Assembly: GCF_012275535.1 (NCBI RefSeq)
Contig: NZ_JAAVTK010000013.1
Coordinates: 1-64,000, forward strand
Length of the DNA stretch: 64,000 nucleotides
Source of the DNA: Hymenobacter artigasi
GTDB lineage: Bacteria; Bacteroidota; Bacteroidia; Cytophagales; Hymenobacteraceae
Reading direction: 5' to 3'
The notes under the pieces were generated by a model. It saw only the letters and a list, made by a program, of their open reading frames with translations. It had not been told where the DNA came from and ran no database searches. Below are positions 48,496-55,256 of this stretch, piece by piece; within the stretch, counting starts at the first letter, position 1; each line of letters opens with the position of its first letter. Position numbers and translations under genes: made by a program.

Positions 48496-49539
48496 ATGGA
48501 CATCTCCCGCAAAAAGCCGCCGTATCCCATCACGCCGGCCCTGCGCCAGTACCTGCGAGCCTACGACCGCGAAGCCCTGCTGCCCGTGGCCTACGCCGAT
48601 TTGCGGCAGTTCACGGGCTCGTTTCCGCTGCTGGACCGGGCGGGTAAGGACACGCTCTGGCAAACCGTGTTCTTTGAGCCCCAGACGCTACGCGAGCTCA
48701 GCCAGGGGCTCACGGAGGTATATGCGCTGCTGAAAACGGCCGGCGACCTGTCGTTCTCCGAACAGCTCGTGGCCGACCGCATCGACTACTGCGAGTTTGG
48801 CAACTCGCGGCCTTTTCGGGTTCGCATCGTGAACCAGCTCAACGACAACTACGACTACTTCTACGTGAAGCAGGCCGATGCTTCGCGCCTCTACGGCCTG
48901 GAGCTGGAGCACCTGCTCTCGCCCAACTCGATGAACTTCCTGGTGAGCGGCGACACGCTCATTGAGGAGCATATTGTGGGCATTCCGGGCGATGATTTTA
49001 TCCGCAAAAACCTCAGCCAGCCCCATCTCAACCAGGTGCGCCTGGCCAAGGAGTTTGTGAAGTTCAACGAGCGCTGCTTCGTGCGGCTGCTGGGCGATAT
49101 GCGCGCCTATAACTACGTGATTGCGGTGACGCCCGATTTCGAAAACGAGCAGTACCGCGTCAAGGCCATCGACTTCGACCAGCAGAGCTACGAGGGCCGC
49201 CGCGCCATGTACCTGCCCCAGTTTTTTAAGGACAATGCCGCCGTGGTGGCCATGTGCGCCCGCCACCTCAAGCCCGAAAACGTGCGCCAGTACCAGACCG
49301 AGGAGCGCGCCCTCATGGCCCGCCGTGCCCGCGCCGAGCGCCACCGCCTGCGCGACCTGCTGGCCGCCATGCGCCGTCACGAGTTGGCTCCGCCCGAAAA
49401 AGTAACCCAACTCAAGGCCGAGCTCAACCGCTACCACTACACCGACGCCTTCGACCAGTGCGACTCGATGGGCGACATTGTGCGCCAGAACCTGTGGCTG
49501 ATGCTGGGGGCCAGCGGCGCGTTGCGGGCCGCCGGGTAG
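48496..49539 (+). CDS. Conserved-looking hypothetical protein with kinase-like IDFDQ motif
   Basis: A 347-residue cytoplasmic protein with no signal peptide or membrane segment. I cannot name the family. Segments of interest: an N-terminal DISRKKPPYPITPALRQYLRAYDREALLPVAYADLRQFTGSFPLLD; KQADASRLYGLELEHLLSPNSMNFLV; then NERCFVRLLGDMRAYNYVIAV followed 20 residues later by YRVKAIDFDQQSYEGRR. The order D-x-R-x-x-N ... I-D-F-D recalls the catalytic and Mg loops (D...N, DFD) of aminoglycoside-phosphotransferase/HipA-like kinases, but no P-loop is evident, so this remains a guess. The C-terminus is a charged helical region (RRARAERHRLRDLLAAMRRHEL). It follows the ACBP gene. Confidence 0.7.
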   Translation: MDISRKKPPYPITPALRQYLRAYDREALLPVAYADLRQFTGSFPLLDRAGKDTLWQTVFFEPQTLRELSQGLTEVYALLKTAGDLSFSEQLVADRIDYCEFGNSRPFRVRIVNQLNDNYDYFYVKQADASRLYGLELEHLLSPNSMNFLVSGDTLIEEHIVGIPGDDFIRKNLSQPHLNQVRLAKEFVKFNERCFVRLLGDMRAYNYVIAVTPDFENEQYRVKAIDFDQQSYEGRRAMYLPQFFKDNAAVVAMCARHLKPENVRQYQTEERALMARRARAERHRLRDLLAAMRRHELAPPEKVTQLKAELNRYHYTDAFDQCDSMGDIVRQNLWLMLGASGALRAAG

Positions 49540-49600
49540 GGGGCAGTGTTTAAAGTAAATACCCGCTGCCGAGTTGTGGAACTAGGGCGAAAACCCAATT

Positions 49601-49666
49601 GGCATTCGCCTAACGAAAAAGCCCGCTGGCCAATTGACCAGCGGGCTTTTTCGTTAGGCGAATGCC
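49601..49666. terminator. Bidirectional terminator with 31-base inverted arms
   Basis: GGCATTCGCCTAACGAAAAA plus GCCCGCTGGCC, and its near-perfect complement at 49636-49666, with a 4-base centre. The core AAAAAGCCCGC/GCGGGCTTTTT is a classical terminator serving the convergent genes on both sides; the arms extend 13-14 bases beyond. Confidence 0.85.
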
Positions 49667-49669
49667 GGA

Positions 49670-49894
49670 TTACACGGCCGGCTTGGGAGCGGGCAGGTCA
49701 AACGCCGTAGCGTCGTGCTCAAAGTGACCTTTGTGCGAGCCGTCGCAGAAAGGCTTCTGCTTGGACAGCCCGCAGCGGCAGATGCTGATGCGCTCACGGC
49801 CGCCGAGGCCGTAGGGCTGGCCCTGGGCATCCACGAGTTCGATATTTTCGCCCTCTACGCGGAGGGAGCCATTGGAAAGGACGGTAAGTTTCAT
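49670..49894 (-). CDS. CDGSH iron-sulfur domain protein
   Basis: A 74-residue protein with one CDGSH motif for a redox-active 2Fe-2S cluster held by three Cys and one His: Cys39, Cys41, Cys50 and His54 (ICRCGLSKQKPFCDGSH). The N-terminal half is a short beta-rich segment (MKLTVLSNGSLRVEGENIELVD). The size fits the bacterial single-motif family. Its stop lies next to a bidirectional terminator. Role in electron or cluster transfer is inferred from the family. Confidence 0.94.
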   Translation of the reverse strand: MKLTVLSNGSLRVEGENIELVDAQGQPYGLGGRERISICRCGLSKQKPFCDGSHKGHFEHDATAFDLPAPKPAV

Positions 49895-49898
49895 TTTA

Positions 49899-50023
49899 GG
49901 AGGGTTGAGTTTTGAGGGTTGAATGTTGAGTTATGGAAAATAGAAGGGTTGGGTTTTGGGGGTTGAATGTTGTTTTTTATGTTCTATGACTCAACATTCA
50001 ACCCTCAAAACTCAACCCTTCTC
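49899..50023. repeat. Repeats of AGGGTTGAGTTTTGAGGG in inverted pair
   Basis: Two direct copies of the word (49899-49932 and 49945-49971) face an inverted copy at 49989-50023 (ACTCAACATTCAACCCTCAA...). Same family as 4611-4679 and 1924-2067. It lies between the GNAT and CDGSH genes. Confidence 0.78.
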
Positions 50024-50549
50024 ACAGCGCCTTTCGCATTACGTAGTCGTTCATGAAATAGGGGCCAATCGGCACATCTACTTCGCGCTGGCGCACAAAG
50101 CCGCGCCGCTCGTAGAAGGCAATGGCGGGGTTGTAGCGGTTCACGTTCAGGTCCAGGAACTGGCCGCCGGCGGTGCGGGCGGCGTTTTCCACGGCCTCGA
50201 TGAGGTGCACGCCCAGGCCCTGGCCCTGGCGCGTGGGGAGTACATAAATCTTGTGCAGCTTGTAGCCGGGGCCGCTGCCGTCCTCGGCCGGCAGGGGGCC
50301 GAAGGAGGCAAAGCCGGCGGGCTCGCCCTCCACCTGGGCCAGTAGAAAAACGTGCTGCTGCTCGCTCATCTGCCGTTTCAGGGCAGCCGGCGAGTATATC
50401 ACCCGGTACATATATTCCAGCTGCTCCTCCGAAATGATGAAGCGGTAGGTAGGCTCCCAGGTAGCCTCGGCCAGTTGAATAATGGTCGGAATATCGTTGA
50501 GCGTGGCGGGCTCAATGCGCGGCGGCGCGGTAGGGGCGTCAGAAGTCAT
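50022..50549 (-). CDS. GNAT-family N-acetyltransferase
   Basis: A 175-residue acetyl-CoA-dependent acetyltransferase. The fold signature is present: acceptor-site helices TLNDIPTIIQLAEATWEPTY, beta strands FLLAQVEGEPAGFASFGPL, the acetyl-CoA pyrophosphate loop LHKIYVLPTRQGQGLGVHLIEAVENAA (Q/R-x-x-G-x-G/A), and the C-terminal NRYNPAIAFYERRGFVRQREVDVPIG. The ATG at 50549 gives the canonical start; the frame extends far upstream without conservation. Substrate unknown. The 3' end lies next to the AGGGTTGAG-type repeat. Confidence 0.92.
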   Translation of the reverse strand: MTSDAPTAPPRIEPATLNDIPTIIQLAEATWEPTYRFIISEEQLEYMYRVIYSPAALKRQMSEQQHVFLLAQVEGEPAGFASFGPLPAEDGSGPGYKLHKIYVLPTRQGQGLGVHLIEAVENAARTAGGQFLDLNVNRYNPAIAFYERRGFVRQREVDVPIGPYFMNDYVMRKAL

Positions 50550-50666
50550 AAGCAGTAAAACACGAAATTGGGGCGAAAAAACCGAAACCCACCTGCCTCC
50601 GGGCATACGGTTGGCCCGTTCCTTGCGTTTAGGCCCGCAATAAGTTGTTTTTCTACGTTCTGTTCC

Positions 50667-51116
50667 ATGAAATCTGCATTCATCATTCTGCTGGCTGCCC
50701 TGCCATTCGCTGCCGCCGCCCAAACCACTCAGGCCGAGCTGCTGCGGCGCGGCGAGCTCACCGGCACCCGGCCCAGCGCCCGCAGCCAGGCCCGGCAAAC
50801 TGCCCCCCGCCCCGCCAATACCGCTTCCGACCCCGTGCAGCAGCACCTGCTGCAAACCGACGTGAACCTGGCCCAGGCCAGCGCCGACCAGCTCCCCAGC
50901 CTCTACGAGCGGTTCATCGCCACTACCCGCGACGAGCGCCGCCAGTGGACCTACCCGCAGTGGGATGCCGCCGGCCAGGTGCTGGCCCGCCTCAACCAGC
51001 GCTACGAGCAGGTGCGCACCACCCTGCCGCTCGAAGAGCGCCTCCGCGTGCGCTCATTTCAGGGCGAGTTTCATACCCTGCGCGGGGCCCGGCAAGTGAA
51101 GGATAAGCTCGACTAA
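50667..51116 (+). CDS. Small secreted hypothetical protein
   Basis: A 149-residue protein with a signal peptide (MKSAFIILLAALPFAAAAQ; ATG at 50667). The mature part is Ala/Gln/Arg-rich and probably helical (VQQHLLQTDVNLAQASADQLPSLYERFIATTRDERRQWTYPQWDAAGQVLARLNQRYEQVR). No domain recognised. It is divergent from the GNAT gene and followed by a palindromic repeat. Likely periplasmic; function unknown. Confidence 0.75.
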   Translation: MKSAFIILLAALPFAAAAQTTQAELLRRGELTGTRPSARSQARQTAPRPANTASDPVQQHLLQTDVNLAQASADQLPSLYERFIATTRDERRQWTYPQWDAAGQVLARLNQRYEQVRTTLPLEERLRVRSFQGEFHTLRGARQVKDKLD

Positions 51117-51121
51117 AAAAG

Positions 51122-51198
51122 GTCATTCCGACGAAGGAGGAATCAGAGAAAAACTGCTTGAACGGTTTTTCTCTGATTCCTCCTTCGTCGGAATGACA
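51122..51198. repeat. Perfect-arm palindromic repeat GTCATTCCGACGAAGGAGGA
   Basis: Arms of about 33 bases (GTCATTCCGACGAAGGAGGAATCAGAG... type) with an 11-base spacer, placed between two convergent genes. It is a diverged member of the CATCC/CATTCCGA repeat family. Confidence 0.85.
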
Positions 51199-51206
51199 GC
51201 TTTCAA

Positions 51207-51632
51207 CTACTGCGCTTGCAGCCACTGCCGGGCATCTTCCTCGTTGGTGAACAGCGAAATCTGGATATGGTCGTGCATGGTGGCCACAAATTCCTGGCTC
51301 ACAATCTGCGCATCCAGGTTGGGCGACAGGATGTAGGCGATGGCCCGCAGGCCGGCGGCCACGGCCTTGGGCATCCACTCGTATTCGAGCCAGGGCAGGG
51401 CTTCGCTCCAGTCGCCGCCGGTATCGCGCTTGTCGTTGAGCACCCGCTGAAGCGCGTACTCCTCCAGCAGGCGCGTACCCTCCAGTACCCCCCGGATTAC
51501 TTCGGCGGCGGTAAGCTGGCCGTGCCAGCTGATGTAGAGCAGGGAATGGTCCGGAAAAAAATAATATTCGGCCAATGGTGCCCCATAGCAGTCGGCTATG
51601 GTGGTCAGGTGAACGGCTTCGGCGGTTAGCAT
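51207..51632 (-). CDS. STAS/SpoIIAA-like hypothetical protein
   Basis: A 141-residue cytoplasmic protein. The pattern LLYISWHGQLTAAEVIRGVLEGTRLLEEYALQRVLNDKRDTGGDWSEALPWLEYEWMPKAVAAGLRAIAYILSP fits a SpoIIAA/STAS-like fold found in small Bacteroidota proteins near signalling genes (strand-helix with 'W.G..T..EV..G'); there is no serine phosphorylation motif visible. The ATG at 51632 is chosen because the earlier ATG at 51662 lies within a perfect -7 box (TATGTTTG, 51656-51663) on that strand. Function unknown. Confidence 0.72.
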   Translation of the reverse strand: MLTAEAVHLTTIADCYGAPLAEYYFFPDHSLLYISWHGQLTAAEVIRGVLEGTRLLEEYALQRVLNDKRDTGGDWSEALPWLEYEWMPKAVAAGLRAIAYILSPNLDAQIVSQEFVATMHDHIQISLFTNEEDARQWLQAQ

Positions 51633-51655
51633 GGCAGATAGGTAGTATTGTATAT

Positions 51656-51663
51656 CAAACATA
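51656..51663 (-). promoter_or_regulatory. -7 box TATGTTTG overlapping an upstream in-frame ATG
   Basis: Perfect TAnnTTTG on the minus strand, 23 bases before the ATG at 51632; it overlaps the alternative ATG at 51662 and so argues for the shorter protein. Confidence 0.55.
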
Positions 51664-51687
51664 CTACATAATGACGTGCTTAAATCG

Positions 51688-51719
51688 TTGAGTCAATACG
51701 GGCCGCGCTGCTACCTTTG
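51688..51719 (+). promoter_or_regulatory. Promoter of the deoxynucleoside kinase gene (-33 TTG, -7 TACCTTTG)
   Basis: TTG at 51688-51690 and TACCTTTG at 51712-51719 with 21 bases between; ATG 39 bases downstream at 51759. Confidence 0.65.
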
Positions 51720-51758
51720 AGGTTCTGCTTTTCTCTCGTTTTTTTTCATTCGTAGCGC

Positions 51759-52382
51759 ATGCACATTGCCATCGTCGGCAACATTGGGGCCGGTAAAACC
51801 ACGCTGGCCCACAAGTTGGCCCAGCACTTCCGTTGGGAAGTATTTCTGGAAGATGTGGACGACAATCCTTATCTGAAGGATTTTTACCACGACATGCCCC
51901 GGTGGGCCTTCCACCTGCAGGTCTATTTCCTCAACGGCCGCTTTCGCCAGACGCAGCACATCAAGGCCCTGCAAAAGGCCGGCAAAGGCATCATTCAGGA
52001 CCGCACCATCTACGAGGATGCCCACATCTTCGCGGCCAACCTGCACCAGTCGGGCCTGCTCGAAACCCGCGACTACAATAACTACTACGCCCTCTTCGAG
52101 TCGATGGTAGACCTGGTGGCCCCGCCCGACTTATTGCTTTACCTGCGCGCCGACCTGCCTAAGCTCATCGGCCAGATTGAGAAGCGCGGCCGCGACTACG
52201 AGAACACCATCAGCATCGAGTACCTCAAAAACCTCAACGAGCACTACGAGAAGTGGATTAGCACCTACGACGCCGGCCGCTCCCTCATCGTGGACGTAAA
52301 CGAGCTCGATTACGTGCGCAACCCCGAGGACCTGGGTACCATCATCGAAAAGATTGATAACACGCTGTTTGGGCTGTTTTAG
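51759..52382 (+). CDS. Deoxynucleoside kinase (dAdo/dGuo/dCyd kinase family)
   Basis: A 207-residue nucleoside-salvage kinase that phosphorylates deoxynucleosides with ATP. The P-loop GNIGAGKTTL is at residues 7-16. The family motifs EDVDDNPYLKDFYHDMPRWAFHLQVYFLNGRF (substrate region with Glu and Arg), QDRTIYEDAHIFAANL (the DRS-like catalytic region) and KRGRDYENTISIEYLKNLNEHYEKW (lid) are intact. The length matches bacterial dNK. Promoter box upstream is good. The closest family members are the dGK/dAK of Bacteroidota; nucleoside specificity is not decided here. Confidence 0.95.
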   Translation: MHIAIVGNIGAGKTTLAHKLAQHFRWEVFLEDVDDNPYLKDFYHDMPRWAFHLQVYFLNGRFRQTQHIKALQKAGKGIIQDRTIYEDAHIFAANLHQSGLLETRDYNNYYALFESMVDLVAPPDLLLYLRADLPKLIGQIEKRGRDYENTISIEYLKNLNEHYEKWISTYDAGRSLIVDVNELDYVRNPEDLGTIIEKIDNTLFGLF

Positions 52383-52412
52383 AAGGCACTATAAGACCGT
52401 AAGAATATAAAC

Positions 52413-52450
52413 AGAACGTCATGCTGAGCGCCGTCGAAGCATGACGTTCT
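52413..52450. repeat. Short palindrome AGAACGTCATGCT family
   Basis: Perfect 13-base arms AGAACGTCATGCT/AGCATGACGTTCT. It carries the same AGAACGTCATG word as the repeats in the carB-carA gap (60200, 60565 and 60980). Confidence 0.8.
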
Positions 52451-52477
52451 GGTTTAACCCATTGTAAGCTCAGGTCC

Positions 52478-53143
52478 TTACAGTGCCGCGTTGAAAAAAT
52501 CGACCAGCGGCCGGGCCGCCGCAATGCCGGCCACCACCTCATCCACGAAGCCAGGGGCCAGCACCTCCGCATCGGAGTAATAGCGGCCCACGCCAAACGT
52601 TTTCAGCCGTAGCCACGCCAAGTCCGGGTCGGTGGCGGCATAGCCGCGCGGCGGCCGGGTTAGCTGCGGCCCGGTAGTGTCGAGGCCATCGGGGAAGTAG
52701 CGCAGCAGCGCCGGAGCCTGCCGCAGCCGATGAAACTCGTCGCCGCTGTAGTGAATTTCCTGCCGGATGGCCGCCAGCAGCTCCGGAGTGGGGTGGAAAG
52801 TGCCCGCCCCCAGCCAGCTGCGCCCTTCCGGCTGAATGGCCACGAAATAGCCCGCCCGGGGCGCGTGGCGGCCATCACGCTTCAGGCCGGCCCCCATGCG
52901 GCGCTTGTAGGGCTCCGGGTCGCGGTGCGCCCGGTCATTTTTATGCAGCCGAAACATCACGTCGCCCGGCGTGAGGTTGGCCAAATCGGGGTCGGTGGCG
53001 GCGGCGCGGGCCAGCACCTGCTTCACCAGCTCGATGCAGGCGGTGCGGGCGCGTTGGTAGTCGGGCCGATGCTCGGCCATCCAGGCCGTGGTATTGTTGG
53101 CCGCCAGCCGGGCCAGGAAGTTCAGCAGGTATTCCAGTTCCAT
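52478..53143 (-). CDS. DUF2461 (TIGR02453) family protein
   Basis: A 221-residue protein of the DUF2461 family, unknown function, common in bacteria and some fungi. Recognisable: the N-terminal LLNFLARLAANNTTAWMAEHRPDYQRAR (typical FL..L..NN...WF...K..Y), FRLHKNDRAHRDPEPYKRRMGAGLKRDGRHAPRAGYFVAIQPEGRSWLGAGTFHP, and the C-terminal LKTFGVGRYYSDAEVLAPGFVDEVV. The ATG at 53143 is chosen (frame extends to 53182). It lies 87 bases downstream of the MOSC gene on the same strand. Confidence 0.92.
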   Translation of the reverse strand: MELEYLLNFLARLAANNTTAWMAEHRPDYQRARTACIELVKQVLARAAATDPDLANLTPGDVMFRLHKNDRAHRDPEPYKRRMGAGLKRDGRHAPRAGYFVAIQPEGRSWLGAGTFHPTPELLAAIRQEIHYSGDEFHRLRQAPALLRYFPDGLDTTGPQLTRPPRGYAATDPDLAWLRLKTFGVGRYYSDAEVLAPGFVDEVVAGIAAARPLVDFFNAAL

Positions 53144-53230
53144 AAAAAAGCCGGGCATCAGGCCCGGCCTCTCCCAACGCACCCGCTACCGCCGGAGTTG
53201 CAAAACAGCCGCCAGCGGCCGCTACCGGCC

Positions 53231-54055
53231 TTATTTCCGGCTGAGCACCGTCACGGCATCGCCCACGCGCAGGCGGCCCCGGCCCGGCCCGGTCACGTTC
53301 TGGCCAAACAGTGTGCTGTTTTCTGCCTGCCGGTAGGTGGCCAGTGTGCGCAGCGGGTCGCCCACCGGGCTTTTGCGGGCCGTGTGCTGGTCGATGGTGG
53401 TGAGCACGCAGCGCCCGCAGCCCCGCACGGCCCGAAACGGCACCTCGCCAATCTGAAACTGCTCCCACGCATCGTCCTCATACGCCGCGCCGCCCCCAAA
53501 CACGAGGTTGGGCCGGAAGCGGTTCATCGGCACCGGTTCGGCCAGGCGGGTATTCAGGTCGGCCAGCGCGGCCTCGCCGGCCAGCAGGAAGGGGTAGCCG
53601 TCGGCGAAGCTCACCAGCTGGCCTTCGGGGTTGAATTCCGGCTCCACATCGCGCCGCACCATGTCCGACATATAAACCAGCCGGCAGGGGCGGCCCAGCG
53701 CCTCGGCCAGCCATTCGTCGGCCTCGGGCGTGCCGCGCCAGGCCCACAGAATATCGTCCCACACGGTCACGAACAAGGTGCGGTCGGGCGTGGCCGCAAA
53801 GGGAATGAAGAGCGGCAGCAAATCGGGCCGCTGGCGGTGTGAAATTAGAAAGCCATTGTAGGCCGGGGCCACGGCCAGCAAGGCCAGCTCGGGCTGCTGG
53901 CGCTGCGTCATGAAGCGGTTGCGCTCGTCCACCAGCAGCCAGCGGCGGTCGTGGCGCAGGCCGCGGGGCGTCACCTCGGCTTCGGCCACGGCATACCCGC
54001 CGAGGGACTTTACGGGGTACAGAAAAAGGCCGGTGAGGGAAAGGGGAGCTGACAT
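53231..54055 (-). CDS. MOSC-domain protein with MOSC_N beta-barrel
   Basis: A 274-residue protein with an N-terminal beta-barrel (LTGLFLYPVKSLGGYAVAEAEVTPRGLRHDRRWLLVDERNRFMTQRQQPEL) and a C-terminal MOSC domain (FRPNLVFGGGAAYEDDAW, VRGCGRCVLTTIDQ with the conserved Cys, RKSPVGDPLRTLATYR). Such proteins bind molybdenum cofactor or transfer its sulfur; mARC-like reductases share the architecture, with the conserved Cys at CGRCV. The ATG at 54055 lies 5 bases after a perfect -7 box (54061-54068), so the mRNA may be nearly leaderless. Exact enzymatic activity unknown. Confidence 0.92.
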   Translation of the reverse strand: MSAPLSLTGLFLYPVKSLGGYAVAEAEVTPRGLRHDRRWLLVDERNRFMTQRQQPELALLAVAPAYNGFLISHRQRPDLLPLFIPFAATPDRTLFVTVWDDILWAWRGTPEADEWLAEALGRPCRLVYMSDMVRRDVEPEFNPEGQLVSFADGYPFLLAGEAALADLNTRLAEPVPMNRFRPNLVFGGGAAYEDDAWEQFQIGEVPFRAVRGCGRCVLTTIDQHTARKSPVGDPLRTLATYRQAENSTLFGQNVTGPGRGRLRVGDAVTVLSRK

Positions 54056-54060
54056 AGCCA

Positions 54061-54068
54061 CAAAAGTA
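54061..54068 (-). promoter_or_regulatory. -7 box TACTTTTG, near-leaderless MOSC gene
   Basis: Perfect TAnnTTTG on the minus strand ending 5 bases before the ATG at 54055, again implying a very short or absent leader, as seen at 125-132. Confidence 0.5.
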
Positions 54069-54110
54069 CCGGCCGCGCCGCAACTGCACCGCCCCGCTAT
54101 TCCGGGCGGC

Positions 54111-54848
54111 CTACTCTACCACCAGCAAATCGGCGGCTCGCACAAAAGCCACGCGCTGCTGCCACTGCACCCGGTACCAGATGTCCTGGCGGCCCAGCAC
54201 GGGCAGGCGGTCGCCCATGGCGGCGGTGCTCAGCCAGGCGGCGGCGGCGCCCGGCCCGTCCATCAGGGCTGCTCCCGGGCGGGCCACCAGCCCCGTCGGC
54301 GTTGGCCGCAGGAAATGCAGGTAGGCCCCCAGCAGGGCAACGTAGGCAGTATAGCCCAGCCAGGCACCGCGCGGGCTCCGGCGCCACAGCAGCACCACGG
54401 CGGCCACCACCGCGCCCGCCAGCAAGCCCTGCAAGCCCGGATAGAAGTAGCGCTGCGTCTGCACCCGCAGCTCCTGCTGCCAGGTGGCGGGGTAGCCCAC
54501 CAGCCGGTGCTGGGTGGCCAGGGCCACCAGCTGCCGCCACGTTCGTACCCGGGGCTGCCGCGCCTGCGCCATGCTCAGGTAGAGCAGCGCCGCCGGATAA
54601 TGCCCCAACTGCTGCTGGGCGAAGGCCATTTTCAGCAAAAGCTCGGGCGAAACCCGCCGCTGCTGCCATACTTGCTGCCGATAATCAGGAAAAGAAGCCT
54701 CGTATTGCCCCGCCGTGAAAAGCGAATCGGCCCGTTGCAGGCCGGTGGGCGACATGGAAAGGGGAGCTGCTGATTTTTTTTTTGCCGGCGGATTTGCACC
54801 CAAGGCACAGATAGGCAGGAAGATTAGGAAGAATAAAAGGATTCGCAC
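54111..54848 (-). CDS. TPR- and SH3-domain membrane protein (BatE-like)
   Basis: A 245-residue membrane protein. Signal peptide (MRILLFFLIFLPICALG), then a short tetratricopeptide-like stretch (ADSLFTAGQYEASFPDYRQQVWQQ and MAFAQQQLGHYPAALLYLSMAQ), two hydrophobic helices (GLLAGAVVAAVVLLW and TAYVALLGAYLHFL), and a C-terminal bacterial SH3 region (GDRLPVLGRQDIWYRVQWQQRVAFVRAADLLVVE). This TPR-TM-SH3 arrangement recalls BatE-type proteins of Bacteroidota, but the other bat genes are not here. Role unknown. It diverges from tRNA-Lys. Confidence 0.78.
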   Translation of the reverse strand: MRILLFFLIFLPICALGANPPAKKKSAAPLSMSPTGLQRADSLFTAGQYEASFPDYRQQVWQQRRVSPELLLKMAFAQQQLGHYPAALLYLSMAQARQPRVRTWRQLVALATQHRLVGYPATWQQELRVQTQRYFYPGLQGLLAGAVVAAVVLLWRRSPRGAWLGYTAYVALLGAYLHFLRPTPTGLVARPGAALMDGPGAAAAWLSTAAMGDRLPVLGRQDIWYRVQWQQRVAFVRAADLLVVE

Positions 54849-54881
54849 AGCAATGAGGGTGACTTTTTTTTAAAGTCAGGG

Positions 54882-54912
54882 TTGTGTAGTTCCGAGGGCT
54901 ATAGTACTTTTG
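54882..54912 (+). promoter_or_regulatory. Promoter of tRNA-Lys (-33 TTG, -7 TACTTTTG)
   Basis: TTG at 54882-54884 and TACTTTTG at 54905-54912 with a 20-base spacer; the tRNA begins 41 bases further on. Confidence 0.68.
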
Positions 54913-54953
54913 TACCACCAAAGAAGGAAACGCCCTTCCAAGGTAAAGGTACC

Positions 54954-55026
54954 GATTCTGTAGCTCAGCTGGTAGAGCAGTACACTTTTAATGTACGGGT
55001 CCTGGGTTCGAATCCCAGCGGGATCA
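54954..55026 (+). tRNA. tRNA-Lys (anticodon TTT)
   Basis: 73-base class I tRNA. Acceptor GATTCTG pairs with CGGGATC (with G-T pairs). The anticodon loop CTTTTAA gives TTT. The T arm is CTGGG-TTCGAAT-CCCAG. CCA is not encoded. Followed by an intrinsic terminator. Confidence 0.96.
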
Positions 55027-55030
55027 CAGC

Positions 55031-55066
55031 AAAAAGCCCCATTCTGGAAACAGGATGGGGCTTTTT
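55031..55066 (+). terminator. Terminator after tRNA-Lys
   Basis: AAAAAGCCCCAT(TCTG)...(CAGG)ATGGGGCTTTTT hairpin with T run, 4 bases after the tRNA. Confidence 0.85.
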
Positions 55067-55130
55067 CATTGATGTAGGTCCGGCCACGGCTGGTTTAGCT
55101 CAAAGCCGGACGGTGGGCCGGCCGATACGC

Positions 55131-55176
55131 AAAAAGGTTCTCAGCTGGCAGCGCTGAGCTACTGGCTGAGAACCTT
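55131..55176 (-). terminator. Candidate argF' transcription terminator
   Basis: Inverted arms AAGGTTCTCAG / CTGAGAACCTT with a T run on the minus strand, 80 bases beyond the argF' stop, as expected for the 3' end of the arg cluster. Confidence 0.65.
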
Positions 55177-55256
55177 GGACTTGTATTAATAGCAGATTGC
55201 CGGGCGATGAATAGTGCCGGCTTTACCGGTAATTACCGCTTGCGGAATTCCGGCAG

